A stretch of DNA of 60,000 bases from Mesostigma viride (GCA_009746045.1 RPFO01000225.1:641001-701000); one strand, 5' to 3'. Counted from the stretch's first letter, positions 14,440 to 26,414 are shown. The notes: generated by a model from the sequence alone, not told the origin. Numbers and translations are program-made.

Positions 14440-17400
14440 CGGGCGGGCGGGCGGGCGGGCACAAGCCACACAGGCAGATTTAAGACACAGGCAGGCACAT
14501 GCCACTCAGGCAGGCACAAGCCACTATAAGGTAGCACAGATGAGGACAAGTGCGAGGAGGCATGCACCACGCAAGGGTGGCGGATGCAAGATTCAACAGA
14601 AGGAGAAGCAGCGCAGTCTTGTAAGGCATGCCAACCTGGCGACCACAGGGCATGGCATGGAGCACGCCTTGGGGTTGTCAGTCCATGGCGTGCGTGCAGA
14701 CTTTTGTTCAGGTGGAACGGAATGGGGAGGCAATGGGAGATGGAGATGGAGCGGTGCGTTGTTGCTAAAAAAAGTGCAGGGCAACCCGAGCAGTGGTCAA
14801 CGTTGGCATGCCACCACGGTGGCCAGTACACGCCGCAATACAGGAAGTGCCTGCAGGACACGGACCTTCCGGTGTGGACTGAGCAGCAAACATGCGTGAC
14901 GGCAGCAAGCCACAACCCAGCACGCAGGCAGCAAGCATGCGTGACGGCAGCCACCATGCGTGACGGCAGCCAGCATGCGTGACAGCAGCAGCCATGTGTG
15001 ACGGCAGCAAACATGCTTGATGGCGGCGGCACACACCCATGCTCCCCGCGTTCCCAAACGGCGACGCGTCCTGGCAGGACCGGTGATGGAAGAGCAGCGG
15101 GTGGTACAGCTCGTACAGGTGGGGGCCCAGCTCCACGTCCAGCGCGCCACTGGCGATCGGGGGAGCCAGGTGGTAGGACAAGAAGCCAGGGGCGCAGGAG
15201 CACACATGCATGGAAGATGGGTTGCTGGACGTGGTGGAAAGAAGGGATGCATCCGTGTGCCGCCATAGCAGCACCCACGACTCGTTACAGCCACCTGCTC
15301 TAGCCATGCTCCAGCCATTATCTAGCCATGCTCTAGCCACCTGCTTTAGCCACATGCAGTAACATCCCACCCAGCTAGCATGGCCTAACACGGTGCGATT
15401 CAACCACTTTGCAGCATCGGCGGTGTTAGATACAGTAGAGCGAGACTAGTTTATCGAACAGGCGGCAGGCCAGCCTTCCAAGGGCGGTATTCGTGGCGAA
15501 TGCTGGCAAAACGGCCGAAAATGCCGTCCATGAACTGAAGCACATCCAACAAAGGCACGAAACCACGCAATCAACACTGCACCCTGAGCAGGTATCTGTG
15601 ACATCCACCGAGAGATCAGGACTGCCAGCGCACAACGGCCCCAAACAAGCGCCCACCAGTGATTGCAACCGCCCAGCATGCCGGGCAAGGCAGCCAAAAC
15701 AGGGGCCTCAGTGACAAGAAAGGTGTGCCAGCAATCACGAGTCACTGCCAGGCATTTGCCCGATCAGCATCCTTCCCATCGTACAGCCCCACCACCTACT
15801 TCCTCACGACGTCTCTCGACAGCACGGTGGCCTGCCCCTGCAACGGTGCGGGCGCGCCTGCTGGCAAAAGGTTGTAGGTTGGCAGGTAATCAGGCCCTCG
15901 CTCGGCCTGCGGTGGCAAGCGTGTGCAAGCATCAAGGGACGGGGGGTTGTGGAGATGAGGCGCGTTGCAGCAGAGACAGCCACAAGTTCTGGGTGGGCCC
16001 TGTCAACTAGACACATGAACACAACAAAGAAAGCCCAGCATCTCATGCCTGGCATGCAGGTGACTGCATGAATGCGGACTGCAAAAACCCTGCCACAGGA
16101 GTGAGCCACGAGCCACAACCGCAATGATGAGTACTAATTCTGGCAGTGACACCAGGGTTCTCACGGAAATAAATGGCTCTCATGCTTGATACCAAGGTCT
16201 TGCGTTCATGCGCCACGGAAAACACATCATGGAACTCCTCCTCCAGCCAGCGACCAAGTTAGCATAGACTGCCCACCACAAACTGCCTACCAAGGGGGAA
16301 CGCCATGCCCACCGACAGGGGAGCCCCATGCCCATGCAAGCATCGGTTGGGAACACAGGGCCAGCCAGGAGTCACAAGCGGATACTAGGCCGCCCCGCTT
16401 GATGACGACACCACTGCAGCAGTGGGCCGGCATGGCGACAGCGGTACAGCAGGGGAACCGATAAACCTCAGCAACAGGTAGACGCCAAACAGCAACAGCA
16501 CGGGCAGCTTCTAGCAGGGCGGGCCATGGGTTGCGCACAGCAAGGGCCAGGCGAGGCCAAAAGGCACGGAGAAACATTCCACATGGCATGCCACGTACGC
16601 CCCGCTCATGGGCTTACCAGGCGGTTCATCAGCTCGGGCCCGATGGGGCCACGGAAGATGTAGATGGGGCCCAACTCCGCGAATAGCGCGCACTGCCGCC
16701 GCCGCCTCTGCAGGAGGGGAGAACAGGTGAGACATTGTAGCGTGGGTGGGTAACAAAGAACGGGCCAATACAAGGATAACAATACACTTGCCCTACTACA
16801 TAGCTCATACATACCACGGCGACCGTGGGAGCGATGCTAGGGGGAGCTAGCAACTGCCACGTGGCGGCCCATCCCAGCCCACCCACCAAGAGATGCTTCT
16901 TGTACCTGCACACATATGGGCTCAAGGCGGGGCCCAGGCACAAACAAAACGTCATGTTCCCAGCATGCAGCCCAGGAGTCGTGACCAGCGATGAGACAGG
17001 ATGTCTCCCTCACTGGCGCTCCATGCTGACTGCACGCTCCATGCTGGCTGCACTCAACCCCCCATGGCCATGGCAGAGCCCTGTACCAGGGTACCCAGCG
17101 ATGCGCACCACGCACCACACCGACAGCCACCATGTGCCTCACTGTTTGTCCCATGGATAGCCACATGCATGCGCGCACGGGCGTACCTGCAAGCCTGCCA
17201 TCGCGGCGGGGGGGTTGGTGCCCAGGCAGCAGAAGGCGAGCGGCGCCGACAGCTTGGGATACGCCAGCTGGCGGCTCTCCACCAGCTGCCCGTTGACGTA
17301 TAGCCGCACCTGTTGCCAGTACGGCAAGCACGAGGGGCAAGGACAAGGGCCAGCACAGGCGACAAGGGCAAGGGCCAGCACAGGAGATGGGTGAGAGGAG

Positions 17401-20400
17401 CCATAAAACACGCAGGCCATGCCGAAGAGTCAATACATGCCACCAAGCAGGTTCTGCCAGCCATCACAAGCCACCCACAATGTAATGAAGAACTTTGTGA
17501 GCCTGACTGGCTGCCAGCACCCCCCAACGGCACCACCATGGCAGGCAACACCCATAACTCACATAACATAACATGCAATCGATCTGTGGGATGTGATGTG
17601 TGGGGCGGTGGGCGTGATTGTACAGTCCCGCAAAAGGCAGTGGGCGTGATTGAACAGTCCCGCAACAGGCGGTGGGCGTGACTGTACAGTCACACGACAG
17701 GCGGTGGGCGTGGTTGTCCAGTCATGCAACTGGCGGTGGGTGTGATTGAGAAGTCTTGCAACAGGCGGTGGGAATGCACATGACCCAACCATCCCCCTTC
17801 CCCCATCCCATCATGCCACAGCGGTGCCATGTGTCCCACCACGGTGCGTACATGGCAATTACCAGGAAGGCAGATCACATTCCAGCAGCGCAACCTTGCG
17901 CTATGACGCCGCCCACACAACATGGCCTGAAAATGGCACAGGTCCCCCTCCCCCCCCGCGCGACCGACACAACACATCACCCTCCCAGACATCCTGCAAA
18001 CATCGTGCCCAGCACACTTGAGCGTGCCAGCATACTTCGCTGTCCGCGCGGCTCCAAAGCGCGTCGCGGCAGGCGTGCTCCACCCCCAGGAAGTACCACC
18101 GGCGCGGCTTGAACATGCACTCAAAGTGAAGGATGGCGCGCTCCTCCTTGCCGGACAGCGTCTCGAGGACAAGGAACTGCTCGTGGAAGTAGGCCTCGAT
18201 GCCCGCGCCACCCGCCGTGAGAAAGCTGAACAGGCGAGGCATGTGGTTGCTGTTGCCGCCTGGATACAAGGTTTTGGGGTAATGGTGGTGGGGGGGCGGG
18301 GGGGAGGGGGGAGCGCAGGCGATGGGCAACAGGAGTGAGACACGCCGTCAACGAGGGGCCGGTGTGGCGCGAGAGTGCTGCTGCAAGCTTAAGACCACCG
18401 TTGACCCACGGTATCAAGGAGACACCCACAGTATGTCTCTTGTCTCTATGCGCTGCCACACGTCACACGTATAGAGATGTAGGGCCCTGCAAGGCCGCAC
18501 AAGCAGCGATGGGCGCAAACACTTGTTTAAACTGCACAACGCGTCCCTGGACAAGTGGTAACCCAGGGGGGGGATTTGCACACTCGTGCGATGGGTCAGT
18601 GCGATGGACACGGGGACACGCAGGCGAGCTGACCAGCGAGTTGTTTGGCGCGTGCTGCCCCCCTGTCCATTGGGCACTGGCGAGCACCACTGTGTGAGCC
18701 GGCTTGCCATGGCACAGCGCCGAATGTCTTGGGCGCACACGTGTTCTCAACAGCACGCAATGCCGAGCGAGAGGAACGACTGCCCCGCTTGTTGGAGACG
18801 AGACCTCGAGGCTACCAAGGGAGAGGAGCCAAGGCCAGCACTTCCTCTCAGGCATCCCCAGTGCGAATGTTGCCCACTTGCTGAAATGGTGTGCGCCGAC
18901 CCACCACCGTCTAAGGCATCTGTGCCTCGATACCAACAGGAGGCACTTACCTCCTCATTTCCATCGTGGCAAGATCAACCCGCCGTGTGCGACGATAGCG
19001 CGCCAAGCAAACAGGCAAACAAATGCAAGCAGAGGGCACCATTGCCAAGCTGACGATGCCACCCTCATCCCACATCTGCGCACGTACCTGCTGCGGTTGC
19101 AGCAGCCGCCGCCGCGGTGGTGGGGGAGCTCTTGCATGCAAACGTGGCCACCGCTGCCGCTGTGGGACCGGCAGCACACAGGGAGGCAGGCACCAGAGGA
19201 GGGGGGCACACACGGGGAGGGGGGACACAAGAAGGCCAGCACAGGACACCGAGGAGCAGCCGAGCGCAGCAAGGTTAGCGCGTCGCGCCGGGCAACACGG
19301 AGCATGTTGATGGGCGCCCAAGGGGCCCTGTACACATCAAGACCGCACGCAACCAAGTCCACCGTGACCGTTGCGTGAATTTTGCTGTTTTGAGAAAGAT
19401 AGCCGGTGGGATTCGACCCTGGTAGAGACGACAAGTGTATGCCACCCAAACCCCATGCCACACCACAGCTCCTGCTGCCATCTGCCTCATCACGGTTTAC
19501 CTGCGGTGGCGGCGGCAGCCGCAGCAGTGATGGGGGAGTCCACAAACGACTCCACGTAGATCCATGTGGCGAATGCGTAGCCTGTCACAAACGGCCACTG
19601 GGGGATGGCGCCAGCAGGAAAGGGAAAGCAGCAACGCGCACCATCCGGCATGCAAGCATTGGTAAAACATGGGAACTGGACATCCAAGCACAAGAAAGCA
19701 TGACAGATGCACGTGCTGTGGGCACGCGTGTGCAAGTGTTTCCACACAGACGGCACGGCCCTGGCCCTGGCCACGGGCAGGATAAGCATCAACAAATGGC
19801 AAGGGCGACATTCTTGCTAAGTTGTGTACACACACCAACTCTGCACACAGTGGAGGGAAAGGCAAGCGGTCAGTAATGAGTATGCCTTGAATCCCTCAAA
19901 GTCATGTCACGGGGCAGGCAAATGCGGCCACCGAGGGATGCCCACTCCACAGGAACAAAGCTGCACGCCCCAAAGCATTGAACCATGCTAGCACACCAAG
20001 TGAGCCCTACTGCAAACCACAGCTGAATGAAACAAAAAGACTGCGCCGCTGCTCTTGGCATGGGTAACAAGTCCACAACACAAATGCATGGGTCATCAAA
20101 TGGTACTCTATTTGACCCTCTACCCATCACATCCCCCCCTCCAGTAGTGATAGTCTACTGTAATCCTTCATCCTGCCATCTCACGCCCCCACCTTGCTGA
20201 CGCCCGCACCCAGCAGGCCCGAGTACTCCCCGTCCAGCTCAAACGTGGTCGCGGGCCCCTTGACCTCCTCCGCCACCATGGAGCGGTGAAGCGCGTCCAC
20301 CAGCATGCGTGCCACGACTGCCGCAGGAGGGGGGGGCGGGGAGGGGAGGCCACGGGGGGGGAGACAAGAGAGGGGGCGGTGGGGAGGGGGGAGAAGAGAG

Positions 20401-22656
20401 GGGGGGGGGGGGGGGAAGGGGGCAGAAGAAGGGGGGGGGGGGGGAGAGTGGAAATGGTCAGGTGGGCGTCGATATGGGGAGGGGAGGGGGGTGGTCGGAA
20501 GCGGTCAGATGCCACATTTGGTTGGATACTTGCAACTGTTATCCCCTTGGATATACTGTTACTATCCAGGTGATACTTGCAACTGTATGCCCTTGGATAC
20601 TACTGTTATTATCCAGGTCATACTTGCTCCTGTTATCCCCTGCTATGCAATCACCGTCTGCCGCACGCATGGCCGCACAACCACCACTGCCACCACCACG
20701 GTCCCAAACACAAGTCACAAGTCACAAGGTGCTCAGCAATCTTACCGCGCTGGTGGACTGCTTGCAAATTGACATACACCTACCAACAAGTGTGCTGCAG
20801 CGCTCTAACTGCGCACGGTCTGCAAGGCTTTCTAATCAACTTTGGCTCTTCGCAGCACGCGGATAGCCGTGGCTGCATTGCTGGCCCACAACAGTGGATC
20901 GTGATGAACGAGCCACATCATTGTCATGGCTACTGTGGCTGCACGGGCCCAGCCGTGCTGCTACTCGCACCATCACCAGCCATCCACCAGCTGTCACCAG
21001 CCATTAACAGCCACGCTGCCAACAGCACAGCCACAGCGCATCAAGGGCAGACATACGCGAGCGCGAGGTGGCAGACCTATGGCAGTGCTTTACACACAAC
21101 AAGCAAAACCACATGTGCGTACCTGCAACCACGCATCCCTTACCCGTGCGTGTGGCGCGCGCGCCGGGCCCGAGTGACACCTCCTTAACAGCTTTCAGCC
21201 AGTCATGCATGTCGTTCACCGATACACTGCCAGTCGCCACACGAGCCACAGGAGGCAGGGTGCATACGCCCAGGGATGCATCAATCAGGGAATATTCAGC
21301 AGCACGCACGTTCAGCGCAACAAGGCATTACCAAGGGCCGCGGGTGAAGGGCAATCGTGCCGCAGGGCAGCAAGCACTCTCGAACAACCACCAAGGGGGT
21401 GGCAACCAAGGGGGCGTCATCCAAGCATGCGAGGAAGCATTCCTTTGTAGCCTAGCAAAAACCGCCATAATGCTTGCAAACTCATTACGCGGGCGCACCT
21501 GTGTGAGGCCACCGCCTCGATCGCGGCCACCACAGGCAACAAGTCCGCCCACCCATCCGGAAGGTCTGGGTAGGACACAGAACGCCACACGTCCGTGGTG
21601 GGGCGTGCCGACGATGGCTGCCCTACGGAGCCAAACAGGGCCTTGTGTGCCGGTGGGGAGGGGGCATGGCGGGCCAACTCGTGAGCCAGGGAGGTGGCGG
21701 CAGCCAGCAGCAAGGACAGGACACCCGACTCGGAGCAAGCGCCCCGGTTCTTGCTGCACGCCCAGAGGACGTCGGCCAGGCCATCGCCCAGTAGCCGTCT
21801 GCATGGTAGCCAATCAGGACGTGGCAGGCACAGCGCCAAGGCGGAGTATCCGTTCATGGCCAGGGACAGGGAGGGGAACAAGACACCGGCAAGGTTGCCA
21901 ACTTGGACGCCTTCCACCGGATAAAAGTGCAAACATGGGAACACAGGTGCGTTAAACGCTGAATAAATATGCACGTCAGAAAATGCTTCGCGACGTAGCT
22001 TTGTACACGGTCGGTGGCAGAAGATGAATGGAGGAATTCATACCTAGGTGGCTTGCGATGGACTCCAGAATCGGGCCCAGGCGGAAGCTCCATCGGCATG
22101 TGTGGTAATAAAGCCGCGGCAACCCTCGCCGCTTCCGGACTTAGCAATATCTGCCGCATGTCAAAACAGACGCCAGGGAATGTGCGTGCATGTCAGCGTA
22201 GAGCACGCGAGAATGGCTTTCGGGGAGTCATTTCGCATTTAGATTGGAGAGACTTCCAATAAGCAAATGTAAAGGAAAATATAGAAAGCACGAAAATTCC
22301 AAAAAAAACATCAGCCAAACGCTTGGAACAGGGACCACCCCGCATGTAAGTATGCCTTCACGTACCTGAGGATGATGACCTTTCAAACCCGACTGCTTGT
22401 AACCATCTTCTACATGACCGGCCGCGCACGGGGCTGCAGATGCCGCTCCCATCTTTGCCAGTACCATTCTAGACATAGCGCAGGCTGAACCCTTCCCTCC
22501 ATGCCGGTCCGCCCTTGCAATTTCCTTGAGTTTTTGCAGGGCGCTGGCATCCCTTTGATCCGTGGCTGCGTCAACCAAACTTTCCAGGAGTTCGGAGCTC
22601 ACGTCCGCATCAGCCCCCTTGGTACCCCCGGCATCGGGGGGAGCGCTTTCTCCCAT
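17..22656 (-). CDS. Giant BEACH-domain protein, plant BCHC type (gene runs off the left edge)
   Basis: This gene encodes a large scaffold protein of the BEACH family, which acts at endomembranes in vesicle and vacuole traffic. The match is to the plant BCHC (C1/C2) clade: several stretches are near-collinear with what I know of that family, such as [44 protein letters not shown] and the CVSPENRD segment. Exons I place, in transcript order: 20317-20193, 19597-19501, 18259-18036, 17309-17187, 16707-16618, 15906-15800, 15149-15037, 14281-14199, 13723-13505, 12748-12531, 11755-11639, 10934-10684, 10058-9899, 9096-8533, 7853-7710, 7210-6887, 6406-6297, 5503-5419, 4794-2320, 1717-1627, 1109-964, 595-446, 85-17. 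Every junction has AG/GT borders and compatible phase, except for one homopolymer frameshift in exon 12748-12531. The diagnostic PH-BEACH and WD40 domains are not in the window, so the name rests on the upstream part. The exon 10934-10684 donor could also be at 10681. Confidence 0.85.
2320..4794 (-). CDS. 825-codon single exon of the BEACH-type gene
   Basis: This is by far the largest exon: acceptor CTAG before 4794, donor GAG|GTGCGT after 2320, phase 0 at both ends. It opens with a [10 protein letters not shown] segment and the helical stretch [19 protein letters not shown], which corresponds to the family segment around VENAIVILMLVEDHLRLQ. A long Ser/Gly/Ala-rich region without predictable fold follows (roughly residues 70-480). 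The exon ends with two conserved helical blocks, [20 protein letters not shown] and [20 protein letters not shown]. Several long open frames on the opposite strand across 2.2-4.8 kb are GC-driven shadows. The unbroken length is unusual beside neighbours of 70-560 bp and suggests either intron loss or growth by low-complexity insertion. Confidence 0.85.
5419..14281 (-). CDS. Armadillo-like and ENRD-region exons (BEACH-type gene)
   Basis: Eleven exons between 14281 and 5419 encode the alpha-helical middle of the protein. Recognisable family segments are [37 protein letters not shown], the [10 protein letters not shown] block, [44 protein letters not shown], and [12 protein letters not shown] (which crosses a junction). 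Exon 9096-8533 is longer than its relatives because a glycine/alanine-rich insert interrupts the helices. Exon 12748-12531 is 218 bp where 219 would keep the frame. The break maps to a run of twelve G (12626-12637, C on the coding strand), upstream and downstream of which the protein matches the family in two different frames. I read this as a sequencing or assembly indel, though a true lesion cannot be excluded. Confidence 0.8.
5504..5592. repeat. TG/GGTG microsatellite in an intron, against a 3' splice site
   Basis: An imperfect (TG)n run passes into (GGGT)n and a G tract. On the coding (minus) strand it is CA- and C-rich and begins about ten bases upstream of the acceptor of the exon at 5503. 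Confidence 0.9.
8385..8532. repeat. Three degenerate copies of an exon-end/donor segment
   Basis: On the minus strand the exon ending at 8533 reads CCGAG|GTAGGCTG. The same GAGGTAGGC core recurs about 39 bases apart, twice more in the following intron (around 8500 and 8455), within a repeat unit containing CCCTAGCCCTGAGG. A weaker fourth copy lies near 8395. Confidence 0.7.
9124..9141. repeat. 18-base G homopolymer in an intron
   Basis: A pure run of G (C on the coding strand) ends about 27 bases upstream of the acceptor of the exon starting at 9096, where a polypyrimidine tract belongs. Confidence 0.95.
14303..14462. repeat. (GGCA)n/(GGCG)n tetranucleotide array
   Basis: Alternating blocks of GGCA and GGCG units span about 160 bp. 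On the minus strand this is a C/T-rich tract starting about 20 bases upstream of the acceptor of the exon at 14281. Long frames through it are translation artefacts ([10 protein letters not shown]-type repeats). Confidence 0.95.
14885..15030. repeat. Tandem ~20-bp repeat in an intron
   Basis: About six imperfect copies of a unit built on CATGCGTGACGGCAGC. It lies immediately downstream of the donor of the exon ending at 15037. Confidence 0.75.
15037..20317 (-). CDS. Concanavalin A-like lectin module exons (BEACH-type gene)
   Basis: Seven small exons (20317-20193, 19597-19501, 18259-18036, 17309-17187, 16707-16618, 15906-15800, 15149-15037) encode the beta-sandwich lectin-like module that precedes the armadillo region in BCHC and neurobeachin-like proteins. 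Landmarks in order are [25 protein letters not shown] followed by an alanine run, [52 protein letters not shown], and a [10 protein letters not shown] segment. Exon phases run 0, 1, 0, 0, 0, 2, 1 and all fit. In this family the module is thought to mediate protein contacts rather than sugar binding; nothing in the sequence shows the ligand. Introns of 0.5-1.3 kb separate the exons and hold only repeats. Confidence 0.85.
17608..17767. repeat. Five tandem copies of a 32-bp unit
   Basis: Each unit starts GTGGGCGTGATTG and ends CAGGCG, with a few substitutions between copies. It lies in the intron between exons 18036 and 17309 of the BEACH-type gene. Confidence 0.85.
18272..18314. repeat. G-rich tract in front of an acceptor
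   Basis: A G-rich stretch (C-rich on the coding strand) ends about 12 bases upstream of the acceptor of exon 18259-18036. Confidence 0.8.
20325..20450. repeat. G-rich low-complexity tract in front of an acceptor
   Basis: About 125 bp of G runs with scattered A. On the coding strand it is a long C/T tract beginning some seven bases upstream of the acceptor for exon 20317-20193. A further loose tandem repeat (unit about 50 bp, around GGATACTTGCAACTG) follows at 20519-20640. Confidence 0.9.
21144..22656 (-). CDS. N-terminal exons of the BEACH-type gene
   Basis: Four coding blocks lie upstream of the lectin module. The first runs from the ATG at 22656 to a donor after 22366 (97 codons, hydrophilic, starts [11 protein letters not shown]). 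The second is 22150-22044. The third ends at 21499 and begins somewhere near 21950; it is leucine-rich and helical in character, like armadillo-type repeats. The fourth, 21226-21144, hands over in phase to the exon at 20317. The junction between blocks two and three is unresolved: all acceptors I see for block three need a phase-1 donor, while the best donor of block two (after 22044) is phase 2. A small exon or a different donor is therefore likely. An in-frame stop lies upstream of the ATG at 22656 without another Met between, which supports that start unless a 5' exon exists. Confidence 0.6.
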
Positions 22657-24113
22657 GTTTAACTTTTCATCCCGAAGCAAAATGCCTACAAGTTTGCTAT
22701 GGCCTAGTTGCCATGGCTGGCAGGGCAGCGTGGCTAAGAGGTTTCAATAATCGCGTCCTGAACGGACTGCGCTCATCCAATATTTTCTTCGTCACCGCTT
22801 GTCAATGGGGGTTTACTGTTCACCTAGGCAAGTAGGGAATAATAATGGAATCCCGAATCCCGATGAACCCACTCAACCCAGTAGGTACAATGTACTAGGT
22901 TTAGGGTCACGCACCTACTAAGCTGTTCAACCTGGTGCTTGGTCAAAGAGTAGCAGCAAGACGGCCTGAGACGGATGGGTGGTCTTTGTTTTTCTTGCTG
23001 AGTGGTGCTGACTGTGAGACTGTCCCAGTCAGGCAGACAGGCCGGTGCCCAGTGACGGCCTGGCGGGAAGAGCGTACAGTACTGTACTGTATGAGTGCCC
23101 AAGTAAAACAGCTGTAACTTGTACAAACAGCTGTAAGCAGCAGGCTTAAATATATTGTACTGTAGCAACAGCAGGCGTTTAAACACTGGGGAAAATCCCT
23201 TCAGACTTCAGAGGGCAGAGCCCTCCTGGAGCCCTTCATAATCATATATCCTTTCCTGATCCTTTCCCGTTCTAGGTCTTTAATTAATTAGTTATACTGT
23301 AGAGCCTTGTGAAATGTGAAGGACTCGGAAGTCGGAAGTACAGGTCTGGGTTTGTACATAATTAGGGTTTAGAGGCTGAGAGAGCTTACAGCGGATCCCA
23401 AATTCCCAATCGAACGTTTTCACCGCGTCTTCAGAGTTCAGTCATCACTCATCAGTCATGACCGGCCGGCGCCCGGCGGCCTTGAGAAAGAGTTTGTCAG
23501 CATCATCACTTGGCGGGATTCTGCGCTGCAAGGGAATCTAGGGTTAGTAATAAGTAAAGTTTAGGCGTTACAGTTCGCTTGGTCAGGAGGTTTCCAAATC
23601 TCTGCTGATGAGTGCCCATGTGCGGCGTGGGCACTGGGCAACAAACACAACAACAACAAGAACAACAACACTGGGCATGCGCTGATGCACAACTGGCCGC
23701 CAACTTGCGTTCAAGGCGCACAAGAGATACGTGGCACAGGCGGCCAGATCCTACGGACGTGCATGCGGTCATGAATGCGCAGACAGCACATGTCAACTCG
23801 CGCTGATTTGTATTTTATGCCCCTCACGCTGGCTGTAATCTGTCAAGAGTACGTTATGTATGGCAGCATCTTCCAAGAGGGAAACGCGCGTTGGCGTGCG
23901 AGCGTCTATTGGCTTACGTGGCAAACGTTCCCTTATCCGTGGGGAGTTCCACCAGCTTCACCCAAGCCTGTGTCCAGCTTGCAAGAGGTCAACGTAATTA
24001 ATTACAGCTCGATTTCTCTTCGGTGGCAGCCAAGGACAGTAGGCGGCGTCTATTCTCACCTTTAAATCTTCCTCGAGACAACTGCAGATTCCCTTGTGTG
24101 AGGTGCCGACAAA
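22657..24113. promoter_or_regulatory. Divergent intergenic region between the BEACH-type and pyruvate kinase genes
   Basis: About 1.46 kb separate the two divergent start codons, so promoters and 5' leaders of both genes should be here. The composition is less GC-rich than the flanking exons, with AT-rich patches near 23135-23165 and 23225-23365. I see no convincing ORF, tRNA or transposon end. No specific promoter element is claimed. Confidence 0.5.
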
Positions 24114-26335
24114 ATGGCTCAGCCGTTTTCCGCCATTACGGCTTCTAGCCACGAGCTTCAAATTTCCGCCACCAATTCTGGGCTAACCGGCCGTGTGCAA
24201 CCACGCAATAATCACGGCAAATTTTCCACCTCCAGGTAAGTTTATGTGCGAGCCGCCTTTTTTCTGAGAATGCGTGTTGAGGACAAAGACGTTTGAAAGC
24301 CATTGTAGACTTCTTAGCCAGAAGTTGTAGCTGCCATAGCAGTCCCCCGCTCGCCCCAACCCAGTTGATGTCATAAACGCACAAGCCTCCCTAATTTGCC
24401 GTAGAGGTCAACAATTTACCGCTACCAGGCTCGAGGGTGTCTGGATTTCGTGGCAGTCAATAGCGGACTTCGCGAAATAGCCGGCCAGCGTCCTGATGCC
24501 GTTGCTGTACCCTATGCTCCCCTGGTCGGCCTTACCGCAGGCATCTGTCCTCGGGCTTCCGCCAGCGCTTCCAAGGCACCCATGGGCCAAAGGTACGCTG
24601 CCTGCCCAGGAAAATGGGAGGGGCGGCCGTCATGGCGAGCGTGAATCAACCCAATCCGGCTGGTCGTGTGCCCGCGGAAGGCGGGGCCGGCGGCCGGGCG
24701 GCCCGCTTTGCGTCCGAGGCCGTCAAGGCCGCCACGGACGCCGCCGTGCTCACGACGAATCTAGAGGAGGCGGACCACACGACAGCTGGCCTGCCAGCCC
24801 CCCGTTCGATGGCGGAGCCGCACATCGCTCGTGAGGACGAAAGCGTGAACCAGGTGCTGGAGACAGACCCTTTGGCGCCGCACGCGGGTTGGACGGAGGT
24901 GAAGCGCAAGGTGTTCACCAAGTCGACCCACGTGGTGTGCACACTGGGGCCAGCCACGAACACGGTGGAGAAGATCATGGAGCTGCTGGATGCGGGCATG
25001 AGCGTGGCGCGCCTCAACTTCTCACACGGGGACCATGCATACCACCTGGTGGGTAGGGGGGGGAAGGCTAGACCACGAGTACCTCTGGTTGGTTGTGTGG
25101 GTGGGTGGGTGGGTGGGTGGGTGGGTGGGTGGGTGGGTGGGTGGTGGGTGGGTGGGTGGGTGGGTGGGTGGGTGGGTGGGTGGGTGGGTGGGTGGGTGGG
25201 TGGGTGGGTGGGTGGGTGGGTGGGTGGGTGGGTGGGTGGGGGGGGGGGGGGTGGGGGGGGGGGGGGGGGGGGGGGCGTTCTTTGTTAGAGGGCTTGGGCC
25301 CATCGCCTAGCGGATCACGTTTGTGTGCGTTCATGCCTTATTTCCTTCCGTAACAAGTTCCCACAGGACCCCCTTTGACGCTCTACAATGAACCATTTGA
25401 CTCTCTAGAGTGAGCTAGTAATGTGCCTCATGTGCCTCATCCGTCGCCTCATGCATGTGTCTGCTGGCTGTACCGACCCTCTCCTTCCCCGCATATCCCA
25501 TACCCCACTCGCTTCTTCACCCTCGCCTGCCCACACACACCTCTGCCATTCCCCTGTTTTTTTCATTCCCTCTTTTTCTGCATCCCTCCCTCCTTTTCTG
25601 TATCTCTCCTATACACACACACACTCACTCACACACCTTCCTCTCAGTGCGCCCGAAATCCAACCCGTCTTAACATGCATGTGTCAGTCGCCTTCCGCGT
25701 GTGCCTGTATACCCACTTTTGTGGTGTCAACCAATCGCGTCTCCCTGGGCATTTGTGCCTGTATACCCACTTTTGTGGTGTCAACCAATCGCGTCTCCCT
25801 GGGCATTTGTGCCTGTATACCCACTTTTGTGGTGTCAACCAATCGCGTCTCCACTTTTGTGGTGTCAACCAATCGCGTCTCCCTGGGCATTTGTGCCTGT
25901 ATACCCACTTTTGTGGTGTCAACCAATCGCGTCTCCCTGGGCATTTGTGCCTGTATACCCACTTTTGTGGTGTCAACCAATCGCGTCTCCCTGGGCTTTT
26001 GTAAACCCACGGGTACCACCGTCTGACAATGTGTGGGTGCTTGATGGTGGTGTGGCTCGGTAGCCCTCCCCAGGTGCCCTGGCCAAAGGGTTGAGTGATT
26101 ATCGGAATGGGTGCAACTGGTAGGAGCCAGGCGCTATCAGCTATCAGCTTTCATGTGCGCCACAGTGCAGTGATTACGCTTCTGTACATGGCACGCAGCA
26201 ATGCAGTAGCTAGAGCTGAACATGCAAGCTCCCTGCTTACCGTATGAGTGTTTGTTCCCCCTCCCTCCCGCCCCCCCTCTGCACACATGCACACACATGC
26301 ACTCACCCACCCACACACGCACACACACACACACA

Positions 26336-26414
<79 letters not shown>

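Noticed and set aside
14083-14505. Pro/Ala/Cys-rich repeat proteins around the GGCA/GGCG array
   Set aside because: Simple-sequence artefact overlapping a genuine exon (14199-14281) that is read in another frame.
25022-25353. Gly/Val/Trp-rich and Pro/Thr/His-rich ORFs
   Set aside because: They are translations of the (GGGT)n and poly-G tract in pyruvate kinase intron 2.
25644-26063. Repeat array as a possible CRISPR locus or repeat-protein gene
   Set aside because: Units are directly contiguous with no unique spacers, lie in an intron of a eukaryotic gene, and match only each other.
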